Source: an uncultured Prevotella sp.
GTDB taxonomy: Bacteria; Bacteroidota; Bacteroidia; Bacteroidales; Bacteroidaceae
Assembly: GCA_900557255.1 (NCBI GenBank)
Contig: USSA01000045.1
Span: forward strand, 1 to 18,247
DNA: 18,247 nucleotides
Reading direction: 5' to 3'
Below, one piece after another: positions 1-6,959 of the stretch (its first letter is position 1; the number at the start of each line of letters is the position of its first letter). The notes below the pieces were generated by a model. The model saw only the letters and a program-made list of their open reading frames with translations. It had not been told where the DNA came from and did not search any database. The position numbers were made by a program, and so were the translations under genes.

Positions 1-206
1 TGAGCAATACATTATCATCATACGTCAAGGAAATGCGCAAGCAATTCGGATTGACGCAAGTAGATTTGGCAGCGAAATCGGGCGTAGGACTCAGATTCAT
101 AAGAGAACTGGAACAGGGAAAGGAAACATTGCGACTCGATAAAGTAAATCAGGTTCTCCTCCTGTTCGGTCAGGAAATAGGCCCCGTTCCTATCACAAAA
201 GAATAA
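1..206 (+). CDS. HipB-like XRE-family antitoxin/repressor (5' end cut by window edge)
   Basis: The frame is open from the first base to a TAA at 204-206. The first two bases, TG, are probably the end of the ATG, which would make a protein of about 68 residues. It carries one compact Cro/C1-type helix-turn-helix (about residues 18-38: LTQVDLAAKSGV, then RFIRELEQGK), followed by the short helical tail usual for HipB partners of HipA kinases. The next gene, a HipA N-terminal-domain protein, starts 12 nt downstream, and a HipA kinase follows that. By family knowledge it should bind operators upstream of the operon, repress it, and help restrain the kinase. The promoter and operators lie outside the window. 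The true start cannot be confirmed. Confidence 0.85.
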   Translation, partial: SNTLSSYVKEMRKQFGLTQVDLAAKSGVGLRFIRELEQGKETLRLDKVNQVLLLFGQEIGPVPITKE

Positions 207-218
207 AAATAAAATATC

Positions 219-587
219 ATGAAACAAGGAAAAATATATCTCTACGACCAATACGTAGGTCTGCTGACGGAAGACGAGACAGGCTTTACCTTCGCCTATG
301 ATTCAGATTATCTGGCATCGGATGGTGCGGAAGCCGTAAGTCTGACGCTCCCCTTATCCGATGAGCCCTACCACGATACCGTACTGTTCCCATTCTTCGA
401 TGGACTAATCCCCGAAGGATGGCTGCTGAACATCGCAGAAAGCAGTTGGAAAATCAACCAGCGCGACAGAATGTCGCTCCTCCTTGCCTGCTGCAAGGAT
501 TGCATCGGAGCAGTAAGCGTGATTCCTACAAACGAATCTCCAGCAGAAGAAACGAATGGTTCATCCCAAAAACAGAAAGGAGAATAA
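219..587 (+). CDS. HipS-like protein (stand-alone HipA N-terminal domain)
   Basis: This 122-residue protein matches only the small N-terminal subdomain of HipA (the Couple_hipA region). It has a strand-rich start (KIYLYDQYVGLLTED) and the family hallmark FFDGLIPEGWLL at residues 59-70. In one-piece HipA proteins this domain is fused to the kinase. Here it ends with its own TAA, 3 nt before the kinase ATG, so the two are probably translationally coupled. The tail after residue 103 is polar and low in complexity. The arrangement matches the tripartite hipBST layout known from enteropathogenic E. coli, where HipS rather than HipB neutralises the kinase. That role is inferred here. A secondary split of an ancestral hipA is an alternative origin, but both ORFs are intact and well formed. 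Confidence 0.85.
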   Translation: MKQGKIYLYDQYVGLLTEDETGFTFAYDSDYLASDGAEAVSLTLPLSDEPYHDTVLFPFFDGLIPEGWLLNIAESSWKINQRDRMSLLLACCKDCIGAVSVIPTNESPAEETNGSSQKQKGE

Positions 588-590
588 GAT

Positions 591-1532
591 ATGGAGAAAT
601 GTCTATATTGTTATAAACCGCTCAAACCTGGTCAGGTAGATTACCATCCTGCCTGCGCACGCAAGCTCTTCGGCACCAAGGAAGCCCCTGTCCTACCCTA
701 CGTTAGAAAGGAAATAGGCGACCTGGCAAAACAGGTAGTGCGTGCCCAGACCACCCTCACCGGTGTGCAGGCGAAGCTCTCGCTCGATGTAAATCCGGGC
801 GGAAAGAACGAACCATCCCGCTTCACCATCGTAGGTCTTTGGGGAAAATATATCCTCAAGCCACAAACCGACCGCTACCGCTGTCTACCGGAAATAGAAG
901 ACCTCACGATGCATCTCGCTGAAGCCGCCAAGATAGCTGTGGTTCCCCACGGACTGATTCGCTTTACCGATGGTGAACTCTGTTATATCACCCGAAGAAT
1001 AGACCGACTGGATGATGGACAAAAGGTACCGATGGAAGATATGTGCCAACTGTCAGAGCGCCTTACCGAATACAAATATAAAGGTTCCTACGAGCAGATA
1101 GCCAGACTCATCAAGAAGTATTCCGCCTTCTCGCAGCTCGACCTCGTGAACTATTGGGAAGTGGTCATCTTCTCATGGATTACGGGCAACGCTGACATGC
1201 ACCTCAAGAACTTCTCGCTCTACAACAACCGCAAGTTGGGTTATGGCTTAACTCCAGCCTACGACCTCCTCTGCACGAAGATAGTTATGCCAGAAGATAC
1301 CGAGGAACTCGCCCTGACACTCAACGGAAGAAAGAGAAAGATTCAGAAATCTGATTTCGTCAAGGTAATGACCGCCTCGGGCCTCAGCGAGAAGGTAATC
1401 AACAACATCGCCAAAAAGTTCCGCCGATCCATCGTGAAATGGCTCGACCTGATAGAAGCCTCCTTCCTTCCGGACAGCATGAAGAAGGAATACAAGAAAC
1501 TGATCCTCAGCAGAGTTATGGCATTAAGATAA
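591..1532 (+). CDS. HipT-like serine/threonine kinase toxin (HipA C-terminal kinase)
   Basis: A 313-residue HipA-family kinase lacking the N-terminal subdomain. Visible motifs are the Gly-rich loop TLTGVQAKLSL (residues 55-65), the ATP lysine in YILKPQ (K90), the catalytic loop GNADMHLKNFS (199-209, catalytic D202), and the metal-binding aspartate in LTPAYDLL (D225). Ahead of the kinase sits a CxxC-x11-HxxC pattern (C4, C7, H19, C22) that could bind zinc. HipA/HipT kinases phosphorylate aminoacyl-tRNA synthetases (GltX for HipA, TrpS for E. coli HipT) and so block translation. The target here cannot be read from sequence. In E. coli HipT the loop carries an SIS motif whose serines are autophosphorylated; here the equivalent positions read T55-L56-T57. 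It is the last gene of the cassette and is followed by a hairpin terminator. Confidence 0.9.
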   Translation: MEKCLYCYKPLKPGQVDYHPACARKLFGTKEAPVLPYVRKEIGDLAKQVVRAQTTLTGVQAKLSLDVNPGGKNEPSRFTIVGLWGKYILKPQTDRYRCLPEIEDLTMHLAEAAKIAVVPHGLIRFTDGELCYITRRIDRLDDGQKVPMEDMCQLSERLTEYKYKGSYEQIARLIKKYSAFSQLDLVNYWEVVIFSWITGNADMHLKNFSLYNNRKLGYGLTPAYDLLCTKIVMPEDTEELALTLNGRKRKIQKSDFVKVMTASGLSEKVINNIAKKFRRSIVKWLDLIEASFLPDSMKKEYKKLILSRVMALR

Positions 1533-1560
1533 TGTTTCTGTATAGAATAAAAACAAACAC

Positions 1561-1613
1561 CTCCGAAAAGGTATAATTAATCAATCTACGAGATTAACTA
1601 TAACTTTTCGGGG
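1561..1613. terminator. Bidirectional hairpin terminator between convergent genes
   Basis: Two 22-nt arms, 1561-1582 and 1592-1613, pair at 19 of 22 positions plus one possible G-U, around a 9-nt loop. The outer part reads CCGAAAAG against CTTTTCGG. On the plus strand the hairpin is followed by TATATTGTTTAAA. On the minus strand it is followed by GTGTTTGTTTTTATT. It lies between the stop of the HipT-like kinase and the stop of the DUF1846 gene, so it plausibly ends both transcripts. Confidence 0.75.
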
Positions 1614-1662
1614 GTATATTGTTTAAAGCAAATTTGCTTCTTCAATAGTATCCAACCCAAAT

Positions 1663-3126
1663 TTACTTCTTCAATACCGGCTCGCAGGTGATATCCACAC
1701 CGAGCTTCTTGAAGATTTTCTGGTCTACATCACTCAACATCACGGTGCAATGAGCCTGACAGCCGCGAAGCTTAGGCAACTGCTCCAATGCCTTCTTGCA
1801 GTTCTCATCATTCTCTGAAAGAACAGAAAGAGCTACCAAGACCTCATCCGTATGAAGACGAGGATTGTGACCACCGAGATAATTCACCTTGGTATGCTGG
1901 ATAGGCTCAATCATCGACTGAGGAATCAGCTTCAATTCATGGTCGATGCCTGCCAACTGCTTGGTAACATTCAGGAGCAAGGCGGCACTACAGCCCAGCA
2001 ACTCGCTGCTATGACCGCAGATAATGGTACCATCCTCCAACTCAATGGCAGAAGAGGTATGACCCGTCTCCTTCTTATGATTCTTGGCAGCTACCGTCAC
2101 CTTGCGGTAATCAGTAGTAATCTTAGCCTGATTGAAGAGCATCTGAATCTTATTGATCTCATCTTCATTGCAAGCACCAGCCGCCATCTTGTTGGTAGCC
2201 GCATAGTAACGGCGGACAATCTCATTTTTGGATGCCTCGCAGCAAGCCTCATCATCAGAGATACAGAAACCTACCATGTTTACACCCATATCCGTAGGCG
2301 ACTTGTATGGATTGCTACCATAGATACCCTCGAACAACGCATTGAGCACAGGATAAATCTCTACATCACGGTTATAGTTGATGGCTATCTTGTTGTAAGC
2401 CTCCAGATGGAACGGGTCAATCATATTCACATCGTTCAGATCGGCAGTAGCAGCCTCGTATGCGATGTTCACAGGATGCTTCAATGGGAGATTCCACACA
2501 GGGAAAGTCTCAAACTTGGCATAACCGGCACGCACACCACGCTTGTTCTCATTATAAAGCTGACTCAGGCAAACCGCCATCTTACCGCTACCAGGACCTG
2601 GTGCAGTAACAATAACCAAAGGACGCTCAGTCTCAACATAATCGTTCTGACCGAATCCCTCGTCAGAGGCAATCAGACTCACGTTATGAGGATAGCCCTC
2701 GATGAGATAATGGCAGTAAGTCTTGATGCCCTCGCGCTCCAAACGCTGTTTGAAGGCGATGGCTGCAGGCTGGCCATTATAATGAGTGATGACAACAGAA
2801 CCCACCATGAAGCCACGGTTCTGGAACTCGCCACGAAGACGCAACACGTCCTCATCGTAAGTGATACCCAGGTCGGCACGCTTCTTGTTCTTCTCGATGT
2901 CGGCTGCACTGACCACGATAACAATCTCAATGCTATCGCTAATCTTCTGAAACATACGCAGCTTGCTATCAGGCTGGAACCCTGGCAAAACACGACTGGC
3001 GTGGTGGTCATCGAAAAGCTTACCTCCCAATTCGAGATAAAGCTTTCCATCAAACTTAGAGATTCTCTCCTTGATATGTTCGGATTGAATCTTCAGATAC
3101 TTCTCGTTGTCAAATCCTATCTTCAT
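1663..3126 (-). CDS. DUF1846 / UPF0371 family protein
   Basis: A 487-residue protein recognised as UPF0371 (DUF1846) from its opening MKIGFDNEKYLKIQSEHI, the block LYLELGGKLFDDHHASRVLPGF (given as LELGGKLFDD at 31-40 and RVLPGF at 45-50), and DIEKNKKRADLGITYDEDVL around residues 77-95. A phosphate-binding-like loop, GPGSGK, lies at 177-182. The ATG at 3124-3126 is chosen because the longer frame would begin with a TTG inside the -7 box of the promoter. No signal peptide or membrane helix is seen, so it should be cytoplasmic. The biochemical function of this family is not firmly established. The gene is probably monocistronic, with its own promoter and a terminator shared with the convergent hip locus. 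Confidence 0.88.
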   Translation of the reverse strand: MKIGFDNEKYLKIQSEHIKERISKFDGKLYLELGGKLFDDHHASRVLPGFQPDSKLRMFQKISDSIEIVIVVSAADIEKNKKRADLGITYDEDVLRLRGEFQNRGFMVGSVVITHYNGQPAAIAFKQRLEREGIKTYCHYLIEGYPHNVSLIASDEGFGQNDYVETERPLVIVTAPGPGSGKMAVCLSQLYNENKRGVRAGYAKFETFPVWNLPLKHPVNIAYEAATADLNDVNMIDPFHLEAYNKIAINYNRDVEIYPVLNALFEGIYGSNPYKSPTDMGVNMVGFCISDDEACCEASKNEIVRRYYAATNKMAAGACNEDEINKIQMLFNQAKITTDYRKVTVAAKNHKKETGHTSSAIELEDGTIICGHSSELLGCSAALLLNVTKQLAGIDHELKLIPQSMIEPIQHTKVNYLGGHNPRLHTDEVLVALSVLSENDENCKKALEQLPKLRGCQAHCTVMLSDVDQKIFKKLGVDITCEPVLKK

Positions 3127-3168
3127 AATTGTTATTATATCTTGCAATTTGAAATCAAAAATCGCTTG

Positions 3169-3200
3169 CAAAATTACAAAAAAAGTATCGTACTAACAAA
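3169..3200 (-). promoter_or_regulatory. Bacteroidota-type promoter for the DUF1846 gene
   Basis: On the minus strand a TTTG (complement of 3197-3200) lies 20 bp upstream of TAATTTTG (complement of 3169-3176). This matches the -33/-7 consensus used by the Bacteroidota primary sigma factor. It places the transcript start near 3162 and leaves a leader of about 36 nt before the ATG at 3126. It also rules out the longer reading frame. Confidence 0.75.
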
Positions 3201-3235
3201 TCTTTTATCTGAAAAAATAAGAGAGAGCAGATACA

Positions 3236-4351
3236 TTACTGCATTTTCCGTACAGAGTCTCTCCATTGACCAGGCGTATATCCCGTCTTAGCCTTGAATA
3301 TCTTATAGAGATGTGCATGAGATGAGAAGCCGCATTCCGAAGAAATGGTATCATTGCTGTATCCATTATCTTCCAGCAGCATGCGCTGCGCCTCCTTGAA
3401 ACGGATATCGCTGAGCCAGATTCTGAAACTGCTCTTCAGATAATTCTCAAAATAGCTGCTCAATTCGGGGCGAGGAATGCGCAACTTTGCCGATAGCATC
3501 GGCATATTCACCGTACTGTCTCTATATCCGCCATTTTCACACCACTTATCAAGCAAAGATTCTATCATATCTATTTTTTCAGAATCCAGCTGCTCCATCC
3601 CTTCACTCTCTTCCATCATCTCAAAAGGAGCATCAGCAGTATCCATCCCCAATCTCTCCTCTGTTAGCATGATAATGTAACCGAAACCCAAGAAATGGAC
3701 GACAAAGGAAATCAGAGCAAAAAGCATCAACGGTGCCACGCAATACAGAAGCGGACGATAGCAGATGGCAGCAGCCATCGCCAATACCATGATACCCGTC
3801 AAACTATAACTGGCATAGGAATATCTGTCGAAAGGAAGCAAATCTTCTGTCGTATTATCCTCGATGATTTTTCGATGATAGCGCATCTCTACGACTGTAG
3901 TATAAACGCTATACAAAATCGAAAGTACAAATAATGCGAGCATCACATAGAGCCACTCCCCCATGTGCATTCCCTTGGGAATCTCATAGTATCCGACGAA
4001 GAAACATAATAATATCAATGCATAGCTCACAACTCCCACTATGGCAAAATTCCTGCGCCCGCCTCTAGAGGATATGACATTATACGCTGCATAGGAAATG
4101 ATGAAAGTGAGAGGACAATAAAAGAGAATATTGACAACGGCTCCTATTTCATCGCTTTCAGCACGGAAACCATAAGTCATCTGCAGAACGTAATGTCCTG
4201 CAAGTACAAACATAGCAAAAGCAAGGAGCCAGCGAGACACCTCATAACGATGGTTGTACCGTCGTATCTGAAACCTGGACAATACCAATATCAAGCCCAA
4301 CATCGACACAATAATGCAGCAAGCAAACTGCAAGAGAAACAATGTATTCAT
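3236..4351 (-). CDS. Seven-helix membrane protein with C-terminal AraC-type DNA-binding domain
   Basis: The 371-residue protein begins with seven hydrophobic stretches (about residues 4-25, 39-61, 71-93, 102-122, 132-154, 178-198 and 202-229). An acidic linker (235-260) follows, then an AraC/XylS double helix-turn-helix at about 285-368. The second helix-turn-helix has the typical ISSECGFSSHAHLYKIFKAKTGYTPGQWR. An odd number of helices would place the N-terminus outside and the DNA-binding domain in the cytoplasm. By architecture it is a membrane-anchored one-component sensor/regulator; the ligand and targets are unknown. It is transcribed away from the S9 peptidase and shares a 277-bp control region with it, so this peptidase is a candidate target. 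The DUF1846 gene downstream has its own promoter. Confidence 0.85.
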   Translation of the reverse strand: MNTLFLLQFACCIIVSMLGLILVLSRFQIRRYNHRYEVSRWLLAFAMFVLAGHYVLQMTYGFRAESDEIGAVVNILFYCPLTFIISYAAYNVISSRGGRRNFAIVGVVSYALILLCFFVGYYEIPKGMHMGEWLYVMLALFVLSILYSVYTTVVEMRYHRKIIEDNTTEDLLPFDRYSYASYSLTGIMVLAMAAAICYRPLLYCVAPLMLFALISFVVHFLGFGYIIMLTEERLGMDTADAPFEMMEESEGMEQLDSEKIDMIESLLDKWCENGGYRDSTVNMPMLSAKLRIPRPELSSYFENYLKSSFRIWLSDIRFKEAQRMLLEDNGYSNDTISSECGFSSHAHLYKIFKAKTGYTPGQWRDSVRKMQ

Positions 4352-4400
4352 TTACTCATTATTTTAATTATTATTATCTTTACTTATAAGCCTACCCATA

Positions 4401-4408
4401 GGGGGGGG
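4401..4408. repeat. G8 homopolymer in the divergent control region
   Basis: Eight consecutive G residues interrupt an A/T-rich intergenic stretch 50 bp upstream of the AraC-type gene start. If the promoter at 4470-4477 is used, the tract reads as C8 in that gene's 5' leader. Tracts of this length can vary by slippage, but variation cannot be seen from a single sequence. Confidence 0.9.
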
Positions 4409-4410
4409 CT

Positions 4411-4425
4411 GAGTAGTAACTACTC
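4411..4425. repeat. Perfect 15-bp palindrome (7-bp arms, 1-nt centre)
   Basis: GAGTAGT-A-ACTACTC, immediately beside the G8 tract and between the two divergent starts. It could be an operator for a dimeric regulator, or a short hairpin in the leader of the AraC-type gene. No T-run follows on either strand, so it is unlikely to be a terminator. Confidence 0.6.
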
Positions 4426-4469
4426 CTAAGAATTCAGCTCTTAAAGCTAAACGAAATCATTTGATGATA

Positions 4470-4477
4470 CAAATATA
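4470..4477 (-). promoter_or_regulatory. Possible -7 box for the AraC-type gene
   Basis: The minus strand reads TATATTTG, a full TAnnTTTG match. No good TTTG is found 19-21 bp upstream, so the call is tentative. If used, the leader of the AraC-type gene would be about 110 nt and would contain both the palindrome and the homopolymer. Confidence 0.4.
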
Positions 4478-4516
4478 CGAAAAAAACGCATTCTTTTGTA
4501 ATGAAAGAAGGATAAT

Positions 4517-4548
4517 TTTGTTTTTTTCATTAATTTTCTGTAACTTTG
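4517..4548 (+). promoter_or_regulatory. Bacteroidota-type promoter for the S9 peptidase
   Basis: TTTG at 4517-4520, a 20-bp spacer, then TAACTTTG at 4541-4548. Transcription should begin near 4555, giving a leader of about 75 nt that contains the 26-bp tandem duplication. Confidence 0.75.
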
Positions 4549-4564
4549 CACGGAATATCAGGAA

Positions 4565-4616
4565 GATGACAACGAGAAATAATTAATAAAGATGACAACG
4601 AGAAATAATTAATAAA
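4565..4616 (+). repeat. Perfect 26-bp tandem duplication in the peptidase leader
   Basis: The unit, beginning GATGACAACGAGAAATAATT, occupies 4565-4590 and is repeated without a mismatch at 4591-4616. It lies just downstream of the predicted transcript start and ends 12 nt before the ATG of the S9 peptidase, so both copies would be in the 5' leader. It contains no start codon in frame with the gene and no obvious hairpin. Confidence 0.95.
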
Positions 4617-4628
4617 TATCTTAGAAAT

Positions 4629-6794
4629 ATGATTAAAGCAATGATTCTGGCTGCGGCTGCACTCACCATGAGTGCTACGGCAGCTGATGCACAGACTATG
4701 ATTGAGAAAAACAACATCAAGGTGGAGAACCACCTGATGACCCCAGAAGCTCTTTGGGCGATGGGTAGAATCGGTGCCGCTGAAGCTTCGCCTAACGGCA
4801 AGCAGGTGGTTTACCAGGTAGGTTACTACAGTGTAAAGGAGAACAAGGGCCATCAGATGCTCTTCATCATGGATGCCAACGGCAAGAACCAGAAGGCATT
4901 GACCACGGATGCCAAGAGCGAAAGCGATGCAGCTTGGATTCAGGGCGGACAGAAGATTGCCTTCATCCGCGACGGACAGCTCTGGAGTATGAACCCTGAC
5001 GGTACAGGCAGAAAGCAACTCACCAACGACAAGTTGGGTATCCAGGGCTTCCGCTTCTCTCCTGACGGCAAGAAGGTAATCCTCATCAAGGAACTCCCTT
5101 ACCACGGAACCATCAAGGAGAATCCTTCTGATCTTCCATTGGCTACCGGCCGTCTCGTAACTGATATGAACTATCGCCACTGGGACCACTACGTAGAGAG
5201 TCTTCTCCATCCTTTCGTGGCTGATGTGGCTGAAGACGGTACCATCAATGCCGGCGAAGACATCCTGAAGGATGAACCATTCGAGTGCCCTATGGCTCCA
5301 TTCGGTGGCATCGAGCAGCTGGCATGGAGTCCGGATTCCAAGACTATCGCCTATACCTGCCGTAAGAAGGAGGGCGTTCAGTATGCCATCTCTACCGACT
5401 CTGATATCTACCTATATAATATAGGTACGCGCGAGACAAAGAACCTCTGCAAGGAGGCTGGCTATGTAGAGCCTAAGATTGATGCTACCAAGAGCATGAA
5501 GAACCAGGCTGTCAACGCTCCTGAGAATCTGAAGAACAATCCGGGTTACGATGTGAACCCTCAGTTCTCTGCAGACGGAAAGTACATCGCTTGGCAGAGC
5601 ATGGCTCGCGATGGCTACGAGAGCGACCGCAACCGCCTCTGTGTTTACGAACTCGCTACCGGCAAGAAGAACTATGTATCAGAGAAGTTCGACTCTAGCG
5701 TAGAGGGTTTCGTATGGAACAAGGACAACAAGAGCCTCAGCTTCATCGGTGTATGGCACGGAACCCTGAACCTCTATCAGGCTAACTTCAAGGGCGAAGT
5801 AAAGCAGATTACCAACGAGTGGGCTGACTACGGAAGCATCTCGCTTGCCAACAACGGCAACAAGCTTCTTGCTACCAAGGCTAGCATGAGTCATCCTACT
5901 GATATCTACATCGTAACTCCAGGCAAGGATGCCAAGAGTACCAAGGTAGAGCAGATTACCCGCGAGAACGACCATATTCTGAACCAGTTGAATCTGGGTA
6001 AGTGTGAGCAGCGTTGGGTAAAGACTACCGACGGCAAGCAGATGCTGGTATGGATTATGTTGCCATCTAATTTCGATGCCAACAAGAAGTACCCTACCCT
6101 TCTCTTCTGCGAGGGTGGTCCTCAGAGTCCGGTAAGCCAGTTTTGGAGCTACCGCTGGAACATCCAGATCATGGCAGCCAACGGCTATGTTGTCGTATTG
6201 CCAAACCGCCGCGGTCTCCCTGGTTTCGGAAGCGCATGGAACGAAGAGATTTCTGGCGACTGGACAGGCCAGTGCATGAACGATTATCTTTCAGCTATTG
6301 ATGATGCTGCCAACAATCTTCCTTACGTAGACAAGGATCGTCTGGGTTGTGTAGGTGCCAGCTTCGGTGGTTTCTCAGTATACTATCTCGCCGGTCATCA
6401 CAACAAGCGTTTCAAGGCATTCCTCTCTCACGATGGTGCTTTCAACCTGGAGAGCATGTACACCGATACCGAGGAGGCTTGGTTCTCTAACTGGGAATAC
6501 GAGGATGCTTACTGGAACAAGGACCAGAGTGCCAACGCCAAGAAGACGTACGAGAAAAGTCCTCATAAGTTTGTAGACAAGTGGGATACTCCAATCCTCT
6601 GCATCCACGGCGAAAAGGATTACCGTATCAATGCCAACCAGGGTATGGGCGCCTTCAATGCAGCCCGCATGCGTGGCATCCCAGCCGAGCTCCTCATCTA
6701 TCCTGATGAGAACCACTGGGTATTGAAGCCACAGAACGGCGTGCTCTGGCAGCGCACCTTCTTCGGCTGGTTAGACAAGTGGTTGAAGAAATAA
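4629..6794 (+). CDS. Secreted S9-family prolyl-oligopeptidase, DPP5-like dipeptidyl-peptidase
   Basis: The 721-residue protein starts with a short Sec signal peptide (MIKAMILAAAALTMSATA, likely cleavage after Ala21-Gln22). A beta-propeller follows, with repeats such as FSPDGKKV and WSPDSKTIAY (about 45-430), then an alpha/beta-hydrolase domain (about 470-721). The triad is visible as GASFGG (Ser578), HGEKDYR (Asp664) and ENHW (His696). The block RHWDHYVESLLHPFVADV is typical of the DPP5/acylaminoacyl-peptidase branch. DPP5 enzymes of oral Bacteroidales remove N-terminal dipeptides in the periplasm. That exact specificity is inferred. The gene has its own promoter and terminator and is monocistronic. 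A convergent peptide transporter lies next door, which fits peptide scavenging. Confidence 0.9.
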   Translation: MIKAMILAAAALTMSATAADAQTMIEKNNIKVENHLMTPEALWAMGRIGAAEASPNGKQVVYQVGYYSVKENKGHQMLFIMDANGKNQKALTTDAKSESDAAWIQGGQKIAFIRDGQLWSMNPDGTGRKQLTNDKLGIQGFRFSPDGKKVILIKELPYHGTIKENPSDLPLATGRLVTDMNYRHWDHYVESLLHPFVADVAEDGTINAGEDILKDEPFECPMAPFGGIEQLAWSPDSKTIAYTCRKKEGVQYAISTDSDIYLYNIGTRETKNLCKEAGYVEPKIDATKSMKNQAVNAPENLKNNPGYDVNPQFSADGKYIAWQSMARDGYESDRNRLCVYELATGKKNYVSEKFDSSVEGFVWNKDNKSLSFIGVWHGTLNLYQANFKGEVKQITNEWADYGSISLANNGNKLLATKASMSHPTDIYIVTPGKDAKSTKVEQITRENDHILNQLNLGKCEQRWVKTTDGKQMLVWIMLPSNFDANKKYPTLLFCEGGPQSPVSQFWSYRWNIQIMAANGYVVVLPNRRGLPGFGSAWNEEISGDWTGQCMNDYLSAIDDAANNLPYVDKDRLGCVGASFGGFSVYYLAGHHNKRFKAFLSHDGAFNLESMYTDTEEAWFSNWEYEDAYWNKDQSANAKKTYEKSPHKFVDKWDTPILCIHGEKDYRINANQGMGAFNAARMRGIPAELLIYPDENHWVLKPQNGVLWQRTFFGWLDKWLKK

Positions 6795-6811
6795 TATATT
6801 AAAAAACGAAA

Positions 6812-6852
6812 AAAAAACGAGGTAACAGGTTACGCCTGATACCTCGTTTTTT
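6812..6852. terminator. Bidirectional intrinsic terminator
   Basis: Two 18-nt arms (6812-6829 and 6835-6852) pair with one mismatch around a 5-nt loop. The stem has AACGAGGTA against TACCTCGTT, with an A-run on one side and a T-run on the other. It ends the S9 peptidase transcript on the plus strand. On the minus strand it begins 2 nt after the stop of the small ORF at 6855. Confidence 0.9.
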
Positions 6853-6854
6853 CC

Positions 6855-6959
6855 TTAAAGACTTTTAAGCCATTTTTTACCAGATTTGGTACTTAACCAA
6901 ATATTTAATACCAAAGCTACTACTCCAGTACCAGCCAATGTCATAATTAATGCTTCCAT
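6855..6959 (-). CDS. 34-residue single-helix membrane protein coupled to the POT transporter
   Basis: The ORF encodes MEALIMTLAGTGVVALVLNI followed by WLSTKSGKKWLKSL. A hydrophobic stretch of about 20 residues is followed by a basic tail with four lysines, which predicts one membrane helix with the C-terminus in the cytoplasm. Its ATG (6957-6959) shares one base with the TAA stop of the POT transporter, a TAATG overlap typical of translational coupling. The shared terminator follows directly. Placed this way, it could be a small regulator or subunit of the transporter, as known for other small membrane proteins encoded with transporters. I do not recognise a named family. Its size makes it easy to miss in annotation. 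A 71-residue upstream extension of the frame is rejected because it overlaps the transporter. Confidence 0.6.
   Translation of the reverse strand: MEALIMTLAGTGVVALVLNIWLSTKSGKKWLKSL

Noticed and set aside
3127..3171. Fifteen extra N-terminal codons for the DUF1846 protein
   Set aside because: The upstream start is a TTG lying within the -7 box, and the family begins at MKIGFD.
1852..3291. 479-codon open frame on the plus strand opposite the DUF1846 gene
   Set aside because: It lies fully antisense to a recognised, promoter-equipped gene, has a composition without recognisable motifs, and has no promoter of its own. It is a shadow frame.
4530..5210. 226-codon minus-strand frame overlapping the S9 peptidase promoter and signal peptide
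   Set aside because: Antisense to a clear gene and its promoter; the translation resembles no family.
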